A DNA stretch of 5,903 nucleotides from JADKIH01 sp031367345 (GTDB lineage: Bacteria > Bacteroidota > Bacteroidia > AKYH767-A > 2013-40CM-41-45): positions 1-5,903 of the forward strand of contig JANLPR010000004.1 in assembly GCA_031367345.1 (NCBI GenBank). Direction: 5' to 3'. A program made the position numbers and the translations under genes. Numbering within the stretch: position 1 is the first letter of the stretch; the number at the start of each line of letters is the position of its first letter. The notes beneath the pieces are model-generated. The model did no database searches and was not told the DNA's origin. It saw only the letters and a list, made by a program, of their open reading frames with translations. Positions 1 to 5,796 of this stretch are shown here, one piece after another.

Positions 1-6
1 TTTTTT

Positions 7-34
7 TACTCACTAATTACTACGCACCATTCAC
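7..34 (-). repeat. Heptamer array, four units (consensus YAYTYAC; minus strand GTRARTR)
   Basis: After a run of seven T, the plus strand reads TACTCAC, TAATTAC, TACGCAC, CATTCAC, four degenerate 7-bp units in tandem. Equivalent arrays lie at 1870, 1983 and 2128, each also preceded by a T-tract and starting with TACTYAC. Confidence 0.7.
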
Positions 35-39
35 CTAAG

Positions 40-120
40 AAAACTCTGCGTTAATCTGCGGTTTCTGCGGGAGAAAAAAAAATGGGTAGTGCTTTTCTAA
101 AAGTGAAATGATTGCTCACA
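40..120. repeat. TCTGCG-rich dispersed repeat segment, copy 1
   Basis: This segment runs from AAAACTCTGCG, through three closely spaced CTGCG words and an A-run, to TGCTCACAA. By hand alignment with 2161-2239 it shows about five substitutions and two single-base indels over roughly 80 positions. The stretch GCTTTTCTAAAAGTGAAATG is identical in both copies. No coding potential is apparent. Confidence 0.8.
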
Positions 121-194
121 AAAGCGGAATTCCGTTCGGCGAAAGATGGCTTACACTTTATTTCTCACCTCCGCCTCTCTAAAAATTCCGCTTA
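121..194. repeat. 74-bp inverted-repeat unit, copy 1
   Basis: The arms AAGCGGAATT (122-131) and AATTCCGCTT (184-193) are perfect 10-bp inverted repeats enclosing about 52 bases. The interior contains CCGTTCGGCGAA and TTACACTTTATTT, shared with copies at 2016 and 2240. The left arm runs into the palindrome CGGAATTCCG. Confidence 0.82.
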
Positions 195-221
195 ACTGTG
201 TAATGAAGTAAAAAAAGAAAA

Positions 222-251
222 GTAAGAAATGACACAGTAAATTGAGCAGAC
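222..251 (+). repeat. Heptamer-plus-tail block, copy 1 (one GTAAGAA)
   Basis: GTAAGAA followed by TGACAC and AATTGAGCAGAC. The 22-base tail at 230-251 differs from the tail at 1836-1857 at only two positions. Here a single heptamer precedes the tail; at the other site there are six. Confidence 0.7.
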
Positions 252-386
252 ACTTTTCTTCTTTTCAAGCCTTATTTATCGTTAAACCCGAATTGACCCC
301 CAAATAAATCGCCTACTTTTTTCTAATCCGGGCAATAATTGTAGTAAGGATGCCTATTTCCGGCTTCCATTTTCCAACGTTTTACC

Positions 387-394
387 TACATTTG
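387..394 (+). promoter_or_regulatory. Bacteroidota -7 promoter element of asnS (TACATTTG)
   Basis: The octamer TACATTTG matches the Bacteroidota housekeeping -7 consensus TAnnTTTG exactly. Only six bases separate it from the ATG at 401, so transcription would start within a few bases of the start codon. No clear TTG (-33) is visible at the usual spacing; TTC at 365-367 is the nearest. The short distance also argues against translation from the ATG at 350. Confidence 0.7.
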
Positions 395-400
395 CGCTCT

Positions 401-1783
401 ATGAAAAAGAATAGAGTAATTGATCTGTTGAAATCGACAGAAACCGGAATTGAAACGGAAATTAAAGGCTGGGTAAGAACAAAAAGAGGAAACAAACAAG
501 TTGCCTTTATTGCCCTTAATGATGGATCGACCATTCACAACATTCAATTAGTTTTCGATCTAACTAAATTCTCTGATGATGATCTTAAATTTATAACTAC
601 CGGCTCTTGCATTCATGCCAAAGGAACACTCGTGGCTTCGCAAGGTCAAGGTCAAAGTATAGAGATTCAAGCTAGCGAGGTAAAACTTCTTGGTGGTGCC
701 GACGAAACTTTTCCTCTGCAGAAAAAAGGTCATACGCTCGAGTTCCTCCGCGAAATTGCTCACTTACGCCCTCGTACAAATACTTTCGGTGCTGTACTTC
801 GTATTCGTCACCACATGGCTTTTGCCGTACATAAATTTTATAACGACAAAGGATTTTTCTACCTCCACGCTCCTATCGTTACAGGTTCTGATGCTGAAGG
901 TGCCGGAGAAATGTTTAGAGTAACAACTCTCGACCCTGTTAAACCTCCACTGTTGGAAGACGGTACCGTTAATTACAAAGAAGATTTTTTTGGAAAAGCT
1001 ACTAACCTAACGGTAAGCGGACAACTTGAAGGCGAACTTGGTGCTATGGCGCTTGGTTGTGTTTATACTTTTGGTCCTACGTTCCGTGCCGAAAACTCGA
1101 ATACGCCTCGTCACCTTGCAGAATTTTGGATGATAGAACCTGAAATGGCTTTTTATGACATTCAAGATAATATGAATCTCGCTGAAGAGTTTTTGAAATA
1201 CCTAATTCAGTATGCGCTCGATCACTGTAAAGACGATCTTGAATTTTTGAATACGATGTACGACAAAGAACTTATTACTCGCTTGCAATCTGTTGTAGCT
1301 CTACCTTTCGAACGCTTAACTTATACAAGCGCAGTTGACATACTTATGAATTCAGGAAAAAAATTCGAATTCAAAGTTGAATGGGGAACTGACTTACAAA
1401 AAGAACACGAAAACTTTTTAGTCGATCATTTTAAACGACCGGTAATACTTACCGACTACCCGAAACACATCAAAGCATTTTACATGAAACAAAATGATGA
1501 TGGCAAAACGGTACGAGCAATGGATATTTTGTTTCCATGGATCGGTGAAATTATTGGTGGATCGCAGCGAGAAGAAAACTACGACAAACTTGTTGAGCGC
1601 ATGAATGAAATGCATATTCCTACCGAAGAAATGTGGTGGTATCTCGACACTAGAAAATTTGGTGCTTGCGAACACGCCGGATTCGGATTAGGCTTCGAAC
1701 GACTTATATTATTTGTAACAGGCATGACGAATATTCGTGATGTAATTCCATTTCCTAGAACACCGGGGAATGCGGAGTTTTAG
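401..1783 (+). CDS. asnS: Asparaginyl-tRNA synthetase (AsnRS), class IIb
   Basis: Cytoplasmic enzyme that charges tRNA-Asn with asparagine using ATP. The 460-residue product matches the family's usual length (E. coli AsnRS is about 466). An N-terminal OB-fold anticodon-binding domain covers about residues 17-95 (GWVRTKRG at 23-30). The class II catalytic core follows: FYLHAPIVTGSDAEGAGE (153-170), the segment QLEGELGAMALG (208-219), motif 2 around FRAENSN (228-234) and EFWMIEPEMAFYD (241-253), GEIIGGSQRE (382-391), motif 3 GFGLGFERL (427-435), and the typical AsnRS ending PRTPGNAEF. An in-frame upstream ATG at 350 would add 17 residues. I chose 401 because the protein then begins MKKNRVIDLL in a family-like way and because a TAnnTTTG promoter box lies at 387-394, inside the would-be extension. 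It stands alone, convergent with the LRR gene downstream. AspRS is the nearest alternative, but the ending and the motif 2 context favour AsnRS. Confidence 0.97.
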   Translation: MKKNRVIDLLKSTETGIETEIKGWVRTKRGNKQVAFIALNDGSTIHNIQLVFDLTKFSDDDLKFITTGSCIHAKGTLVASQGQGQSIEIQASEVKLLGGADETFPLQKKGHTLEFLREIAHLRPRTNTFGAVLRIRHHMAFAVHKFYNDKGFFYLHAPIVTGSDAEGAGEMFRVTTLDPVKPPLLEDGTVNYKEDFFGKATNLTVSGQLEGELGAMALGCVYTFGPTFRAENSNTPRHLAEFWMIEPEMAFYDIQDNMNLAEEFLKYLIQYALDHCKDDLEFLNTMYDKELITRLQSVVALPFERLTYTSAVDILMNSGKKFEFKVEWGTDLQKEHENFLVDHFKRPVILTDYPKHIKAFYMKQNDDGKTVRAMDILFPWIGEIIGGSQREENYDKLVERMNEMHIPTEEMWWYLDTRKFGACEHAGFGLGFERLILFVTGMTNIRDVIPFPRTPGNAEF

Positions 1784-1792
1784 AAGGTGTAA

Positions 1793-1834
1793 GTAAGAAG
1801 TAAGAAGTAAGAAGTAAGAAGTAAGAAGTAAGAA
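1793..1834 (+). repeat. Perfect tandem array of six GTAAGAA heptamers
   Basis: Six uninterrupted identical 7-bp units start ten bases after the asnS stop codon, followed by the tail TGACAC...AATTGAGCAGAC (1836-1857). The same tail at 230-251 has one unit, so the copy number varies between sites. The perfect identity suggests recent slippage expansion. Confidence 0.92.
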
Positions 1835-1835
1835 G

Positions 1836-1857
1836 TGACACGGTTAATTGAGCAGAC
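1836..1857 (+). repeat. Heptamer-array tail, copy 2
   Basis: A 22-base segment ending AATTGAGCAGAC, matching 230-251 at 20 of 22 positions. It directly follows the heptamer array in both places, so array and tail form one repeated block. Confidence 0.75.
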
Positions 1858-1869
1858 CCAATATTTTTT

Positions 1870-1890
1870 TACTTACTAATTACCACTCAC
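1870..1890 (-). repeat. Heptamer array, three units
   Basis: The plus strand reads TACTTAC, TAATTAC, CACTCAC after a T-tract. The order TACTYAC-TAATTAC-CACTCAC is shared with the array at 2128. The array is followed four bases later by the outer stem of a 74-bp unit. Confidence 0.65.
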
Positions 1891-1895
1891 TGAGT

Positions 1896-1969
1896 AAAGC
1901 GGAATGCCGTTCGGAATTAAAAGTTGCTCATAAAAAATAGTACGTGCGTCTCACTAAACATTCTGCTTT
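1896..1969. repeat. 74-bp inverted-repeat unit, copy 2 (diverged interior)
   Basis: Arms AAAGCGGAATG (1896-1906) and CATTCTGCTTT (1959-1969) pair over 11 positions with one G-T (G-U in RNA) exception. Two further outer positions (GT at 1894-1895 with GC at 1970-1971) can extend the stem. Beyond CCGTTCGG the interior is largely unlike the other copies, yet the length is the same 74 bases. A T-rich stretch follows the right arm. Confidence 0.75.
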
Positions 1970-1982
1970 GCGATTATTTTTT

Positions 1983-2010
1983 TACTTACCAATCACTACT
2001 CACCACTCAC
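1983..2010 (-). repeat. Heptamer array, four units
   Basis: The plus strand reads TACTTAC, CAATCAC, TACTCAC, CACTCAC after a T-tract, then TAAGTAAAGC leading into the next 74-bp unit. Confidence 0.7.
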
Positions 2011-2015
2011 TAAGT

Positions 2016-2089
2016 AAAGCGAAATTCCGTTCGGCGAATGATGACTTATACTTTATTTCTTACTTCCGCATCTCTAAAAATTCCGCTTT
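2016..2089. repeat. 74-bp inverted-repeat unit, copy 3
   Basis: Arms AAAGCGAAATT (2016-2026) and AATTCCGCTTT (2079-2089) pair with one mismatch. As in copy 2, flanking GT and GC allow the stem to extend to 2014-2091. The interior closely resembles copies 1 and 4 (CCGTTCGGCGAATGATGACTT). Confidence 0.8.
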
Positions 2090-2127
2090 GCGATGTTGAA
2101 ATTTAAAAGCTCAATGCTTATTTTTTT

Positions 2128-2155
2128 TACTCACTAATTACCACTCACTACTCAC
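2128..2155 (-). repeat. Heptamer array, four units
   Basis: The plus strand reads TACTCAC, TAATTAC, CACTCAC, TACTCAC immediately after a run of T. The array begins the second copy of the composite block that also opens the window. Confidence 0.7.
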
Positions 2156-2160
2156 TTATT

Positions 2161-2239
2161 AAAACTCTGGTTAATCTGCGATTTCTGCTGGAGAAAAAAA
2201 ATGATTAGTGCTTTTCTAAAAGTGAAATGACTGCTCACA
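2161..2239. repeat. TCTGCG-rich dispersed repeat segment, copy 2
   Basis: Near-identical to 40-120 by hand alignment (about five substitutions, two single-base indels). It sits in the same order between a heptamer array and a 74-bp unit, so the whole block of about 190 bases has been duplicated or transposed as one. Confidence 0.8.
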
Positions 2240-2313
2240 ATAGCAGAATTCCGTTCGGCGAATAATGACTTACACTTTATTTTTCCTCTGCGCCTCTCTA
2301 AAAATTTCGCGAA
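2240..2313. repeat. 74-bp inverted-repeat unit, copy 4 (decayed right arm)
   Basis: The left arm AGCAGAATT (2242-2250) and the interior CCGTTCGGCGAATAATGACTT resemble copies 1 and 3. The right end AATTTCGCG (2303-2311) no longer pairs well, so this copy has lost the stem. The aligned length is still 74 bases. Confidence 0.7.
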
Positions 2314-2383
2314 AGGGATTATAATCGGCGAGGGATAATGAATTACGGTTTTTGAAAAGCAGCAATATTTTAAGAAAACAACA

Positions 2384-3700
2384 TCACAATATAATTAATT
2401 TTTTCATTAATGATGTGTTACCGTTTTTAACTCTGACAAAATAAAAACCCGGCTTTAAAATGTTAACTATGGTTACTAAATTTTCACCAAACTCAGCATA
2501 ATATATTTTCTTTCCAAGATGATCAATGATCTCTAAAAAAGAATTATCCGGATCTACTTTCAATTCAATATTAAAAGCCTCGTGTGCTGGGTTGGGATAA
2601 ATGAAAAATGAAGAATTTACAAAGAAGTCTGTGCCAATTTCAGATGTACAATTAGAACTATAACTTGCAATCAAATCTTTTTGCCAGCCGAATGCAGTAT
2701 CTGAATAATTTGAATTATCAACCTGAATACAATGAAGGTTGGGGTTTCCTTCTGAAGAGAAAGAATAAACATTTGTGTTATTACCGTTTTTGAAATTCAG
2801 GTTCACTAGTCGATTATAGATTACATCCAACATAATTAAAGCCTGGTTTGCGCTTGCATTCAGATTTGTTAATTGATTAAAGCTAGCGCTAAGGTAAGTT
2901 AGCGCTGTATTTGTTGACGGGTCCAGATTTGTAAGAAGATTATTGGAACAATCAAGAGTATTAAGGACTGTAGCTCCGGTCACATTCAGATCTGTGATTA
3001 AATTTTCATGACAATCTAGGAATGTAAGAGCCGGGTTATTCGAAACATCAATATTTGCAACTTGATTGAACTTTAAATCCAATTGGTCAAGCGAAATATT
3101 TGTCGAGACATCGAGACTTGTTAACCGATTTCCGTTGCAATACAGAAAAGCAAGTGCGGTATCGCCGTTAATATCTAAACTCCCTAAAAAATTGTTCAAA
3201 CAACTTACATATTCTAAATATCTTTTTCCAGAAAGATTCAGGTTTGCTAATTGATTATAGCTGCAATCTAAAAAGTTAAGGTAATAATTCGAGTTTAGAA
3301 TTAAAGTTGTTAATTGATTGCCTCCGCACTGTAAAGTTGTGAGTTGAGTATTAGCAGCCAGATTCAAAGCGGTCAATCGATTGCTTTCACAACTTAAATC
3401 TCTGAGATTAATATTAGCTGTGACATTCAATACAGTTAGAACGTTGCTACCGCATTCTAATCTTTGAAGGGAAACGAAAGTTTCTATTCCGGTCAGGTCC
3501 TGAATTCCCAATCCGGATACAGAAATCAATCCCGCAAATGCACTTGCTTCCGAAACCTGAATTTCACTATCAGCATTTGTGTTTATAAGTGAGTTACCTA
3601 AAAGGGCAGATTTGAAATTAACATCAGGTATGGTGATGTTTTGTGAATATGAACTAATAATACTAGTTGCGAAGAACAGGAGAGTTAAAAATGTTTTCAT
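2384..3700 (-). CDS. Secreted leucine-rich-repeat protein with T9SS type A sorting domain
   Basis: Predicted exported protein of 438 residues. It starts with a Sec signal peptide (MKTFLTLLFFATSIISSYSQ, likely cut after Q20). A short N-terminal region holds a degenerate EF-hand-like loop (residues 40-51). Eleven leucine-rich repeats follow with an exact 21-residue period; a Cys recurs at 83, 104, 125, 146, 167, 188, 230 and 251, and is replaced by Leu, Ala or Val at 209, 272 and 293. A cap containing NPNLHCIQVDN (319-329) follows; C324 and C351 could form a disulfide. The last ~77 residues form a T9SS sorting domain: YPNPA (368-372), LKPGFYFVRV (415-424) and a basic-hydrophobic end KKLIIL. Such tails direct export through the outer membrane via PorU-type processing, giving a cell-surface or released protein. 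The ligand is unknown; the LRR surface suggests protein or glycan binding. The gene is monocistronic, convergent with asnS, and has a candidate promoter about 95 bases upstream. Confidence 0.93.
   Translation of the reverse strand: MKTFLTLLFFATSIISSYSQNITIPDVNFKSALLGNSLINTNADSEIQVSEASAFAGLISVSGLGIQDLTGIETFVSLQRLECGSNVLTVLNVTANINLRDLSCESNRLTALNLAANTQLTTLQCGGNQLTTLILNSNYYLNFLDCSYNQLANLNLSGKRYLEYVSCLNNFLGSLDINGDTALAFLYCNGNRLTSLDVSTNISLDQLDLKFNQVANIDVSNNPALTFLDCHENLITDLNVTGATVLNTLDCSNNLLTNLDPSTNTALTYLSASFNQLTNLNASANQALIMLDVIYNRLVNLNFKNGNNTNVYSFSSEGNPNLHCIQVDNSNYSDTAFGWQKDLIASYSSNCTSEIGTDFFVNSSFFIYPNPAHEAFNIELKVDPDNSFLEIIDHLGKKIYYAEFGENLVTIVNILKPGFYFVRVKNGNTSLMKKLIIL
2786..3484 (-). repeat. Coding region of eleven 21-residue leucine-rich repeats
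   Basis: Residues 73-305 of the exported protein consist of eleven units of the form LxCxxNxLTxLnvsxN with a strict 21-residue (63-bp) spacing and no indels. At DNA level the units have diverged, so this is an old array rather than a recently expanded tandem repeat. Confidence 0.88.
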
Positions 3701-3794
3701 ATTCTATTTTTTTCTACAATTGCTTTATTTGTTTAGTCTTGGAAGTTACCCTATTCAAAAAAGAATGTTGGAGCGGGAATCCACTTGATACTTT

Positions 3795-3802
3795 CAAAGG
3801 TA
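3795..3802 (-). promoter_or_regulatory. Candidate -7 promoter element for the LRR gene (TACCTTTG)
   Basis: Read on the minus strand, the octamer TACCTTTG matches TAnnTTTG exactly and lies 94 bases before the LRR start codon, which would give a leader of roughly 90 bases. The nearest upstream TTG is about 25 bases away, longer than the usual spacer, so the -33 part is weak. No strong ribosome binding site precedes the ATG; the immediate upstream sequence is A-rich, as is common in this phylum. Confidence 0.45.
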
Positions 3803-3870
3803 ATTTATTCGGCGATATATTAATAAGCAATTTGCAACAAAAGTATTTAGGAGTATTCTAAATTCTCACC

Positions 3871-3905
3871 ATGTGCGCTCTCCGTTCGACGAATGTTAAC
3901 CCACA
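3871..3905 (+). repeat. Partial, degenerate copy of the 74-bp inverted-repeat unit
   Basis: TCCGTTCGACGAATG at 3881-3895 matches the core of the 74-bp units with one mismatch in 15 (compare 2026-2040), and similarity fades over the next ten bases. The left arm at 3871-3880 is not recognisable and no right arm is found. The fragment stops about 28 bases before the transposase stop codon, so it may have been cut by insertion of the transposon. Confidence 0.5.
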
Positions 3906-3932
3906 TTGCAGCTATTTACCCCGTACTTCTTG

Positions 3933-5792
3933 CTAATCAGGTGGTTTGGCAGCGGCGGGTGGCTCAGGGGGGACTACAGATTTTTTGCGTCTGAAGGGCT
4001 TTGGTTGGTAGTTGAGAGCACTATAAATTGTTTGTACCGCAGGAGAGGGTTCTGAACATTGCCGGATTTTAATGGTCTGCCCATATTGATCAACCATTGT
4101 TGTTGTGACCATTTTCTGGGTGTTCATGATCCGCGTTATATCTCGCCATTCGTTGTTGATGCCTTTTTGTTTTAGTTGATGTCGGACTGTGTTGACAATG
4201 GTATAAGCAAGTAAACCAAGGTGCAAGTGCGCCATTGCAGCGTCATCGGTTTTATGATAAACAGGACGGAGATCCAAATCGGTTTTAAGCGTTCGGAAAG
4301 CGGATTCTATTTCACGTATGGTGTTATAGATTGCCCATTGTGTTTGTTCATCTTTTTCATCCAGATTGGTGCGCAGCAGATAGCGCCCTTCCCGCTTGGG
4401 TAGTGGTCTTTGTTTATAATTTATTGCGGTGACAATGCCTTGATCATTGGCGACCACCTCAATTTGGTAATGCTTATTGATGCTTGGATATTTTTGTTTT
4501 ATGCGACCGATTTTCTCCCATACTTTTTCTTCCTTTTTTGTGCATCCTTTTTTAGTCAGACTACTGCTGATTTTTTGCAGCTCCTGTTCATAGCGGTCGG
4601 AAAATTTACTTTTCATACTTTCTTCTTTGGCTTGTTTAGCCTGGCTGTGGATGAGTAAGTAATTGTCCGTATCGTCTGCTACTTTTACTTTTTGCAACGT
4701 GATAGGTTGATCTTTTTTATCTTTTATGGTGATGGGATCATTCGTGAGATCAACAGAATATTTTTTTAAAGAAGAACGGGAGACACACATGTAATCAAAG
4801 CCATATTTTCTGAGTAATAAAATATTGGAATCGGTAGCAATTCCTGCATCCATCACTACAATAGGTTTTCTTGAAGTGTCAGAGGTGCGGGCACTTAGTT
4901 CTTGTATGATTTGCAAAAGACTTTTGCTATCACTCATGTTGCCCTCGAACAGCTGGGAGTATTTGATAAAGCCTTCAATATTGACAACTAAAGCAAGGAC
5001 AATAAGTTTACAATCCCCGCGCTTTTCTTTACTGCGACCAAATTGTGCAATGACGCTGTTTTTTTGCTGTCCTTCAAAATACGTATTCGTAAGATCGTAA
5101 ATGTAAATCGTATCTTGTAAATCGAACAGCTCATTGGTCCGTTTACTCACATGTTGTTCTAATGTGTCTTTCTCACTAAATAATTTGTGGCTAATCGCAT
5201 ATAGTTTGTCTTTGGTAATTTGTTCAAGCGGATAGTTCGTTAATTCACAAACGGCAGAGTTCTCTTTTATCCATTGTGAGGTTCGTAATTCTGATGCCGG
5301 ATAACTTGCACGACTGATGATGTGTGTCAAAGCAAGTTGTATTGCGCTTTCATCCCATCCTTGTCGGGCAAGACACTCCGCTATCTGTAGCTGTTGGGCT
5401 GCTTGTGCACACATCCATTCCGTCCCTACTTCTCTGATGTTTTTGTTTTCAATGGAATTGGTATCGACCGTATGATAATCCCGCCCTTTAATAAAATCGA
5501 TACGTTCTTTTTTGAGAATAGTAGCGAAATGTTTTTGTGCCAATGTTTCTACGATGACATCTTCGGATTCAAACATATCACAAATACCTGTGCGGGCTTG
5601 TTTGACTAACGATGCAAGCCGTTGCTTGAGCAACTCTCTTTGATGAGCATCCGGTAATTCTTCTAATGTACCTAATTGCAAAATTGTGTGATGTCGCACG
5701 GTATTTTCATACCGATAACTTTCACACAAACGAAAATAAATTTTGTGTTCGCCTGTAGTCTTAATGTATTTTAATACTGACTTGATAAACAT
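3933..5792 (-). CDS. DDE transposase, IS1634-like (IS4 superfamily)
   Basis: Predicted transposase of 619 residues that cuts and rejoins the ends of its insertion sequence. The N-terminus (MFIKSVLKYIKTTGEHK, then YFRLCESYR and ILQLGTLEELP) is typical of this transposase group in Bacteroidota. The catalytic DDE triad is visible: D233 in YDLTNTYFEG, D315 in VVMDAGIAT, and E496 in REIESAFRTLKTDL, with K503 seven residues after the Glu as in IS4-type signatures. A long lysine-rich insertion (about 340-470) lies between the second Asp and the Glu. The C-terminus is basic then proline-rich (RRKKSVVPPEPPAAAKPPD). An upstream in-frame ATG at 5819 would add nine hydrophobic residues; I prefer 5792 because a TAnnTTTG box lies between the two ATGs and family members begin MFIK-like. 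The frame is unbroken, so the copy may be active. Exact family assignment is from memory of motifs, not a search. Confidence 0.92.
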   Translation of the reverse strand: MFIKSVLKYIKTTGEHKIYFRLCESYRYENTVRHHTILQLGTLEELPDAHQRELLKQRLASLVKQARTGICDMFESEDVIVETLAQKHFATILKKERIDFIKGRDYHTVDTNSIENKNIREVGTEWMCAQAAQQLQIAECLARQGWDESAIQLALTHIISRASYPASELRTSQWIKENSAVCELTNYPLEQITKDKLYAISHKLFSEKDTLEQHVSKRTNELFDLQDTIYIYDLTNTYFEGQQKNSVIAQFGRSKEKRGDCKLIVLALVVNIEGFIKYSQLFEGNMSDSKSLLQIIQELSARTSDTSRKPIVVMDAGIATDSNILLLRKYGFDYMCVSRSSLKKYSVDLTNDPITIKDKKDQPITLQKVKVADDTDNYLLIHSQAKQAKEESMKSKFSDRYEQELQKISSSLTKKGCTKKEEKVWEKIGRIKQKYPSINKHYQIEVVANDQGIVTAINYKQRPLPKREGRYLLRTNLDEKDEQTQWAIYNTIREIESAFRTLKTDLDLRPVYHKTDDAAMAHLHLGLLAYTIVNTVRHQLKQKGINNEWRDITRIMNTQKMVTTTMVDQYGQTIKIRQCSEPSPAVQTIYSALNYQPKPFRRKKSVVPPEPPAAAKPPD

Positions 5793-5796
5793 CAGG

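Larger units (their letters stand above)
1..400. other. Non-coding region upstream of asnS
   Basis: No credible gene is present. Bases 1-194 are a composite repeat: T-tract, heptamer array, TCTGCG-rich segment and 74-bp inverted-repeat unit, found again in the same order at 2121-2313. Bases 222-251 are a second shared block, also found at 1828-1857. From 252 to 386 the sequence looks unique, apart from the asnS promoter that follows. Confidence 0.8.
1784..2383. other. Repeat-filled spacer between convergent asnS and LRR genes
   Basis: This 600-base stretch has no credible gene. From left to right it holds a six-unit heptamer array with its tail, then the sequence array / 74-bp unit / array / 74-bp unit / array / TCTGCG segment / 74-bp unit. 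Bases 2314-2383 look unique. No strong classical terminator for either gene is evident. The 74-bp hairpin unit ending at 1971 is followed by a T-rich stretch (to about 1983) and could serve on the plus strand. Confidence 0.8.

Noticed and set aside
350..400. In-frame upstream ATG extending AsnRS by 17 residues
   Set aside because: The extension contains the promoter -7 box and is not AsnRS-like; the ATG at 401 gives a normal family N-terminus.
560..1675. Short frames overlapping asnS on both strands
   Set aside because: All lie within the conserved AsnRS coding sequence and show no independent start signals or domains.
2107..2128. Rho-independent terminator (AAGC-TCAAT-GCTT followed by a T run)
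   Set aside because: The stem is only four base pairs and AT-rich beyond that. It lies more than 320 bases after asnS; too weak to call.
1793..2155. CRISPR-like array
   Set aside because: Units are only 7 bp and contiguous or degenerate, with no spacers of regular length; no cas genes are present.
3579..3861. Two short plus-strand frames over the LRR gene start and its upstream region
   Set aside because: They overlap the signal peptide coding region and promoter of the LRR gene, have low-complexity hydrophobic translations, and lack a supported start.
4221..5609. Open frames on the plus strand inside the transposase gene (60-91 codons)
   Set aside because: They overlap a clearly conserved minus-strand transposase, have no recognisable domains, and are shadows of its reading frame.
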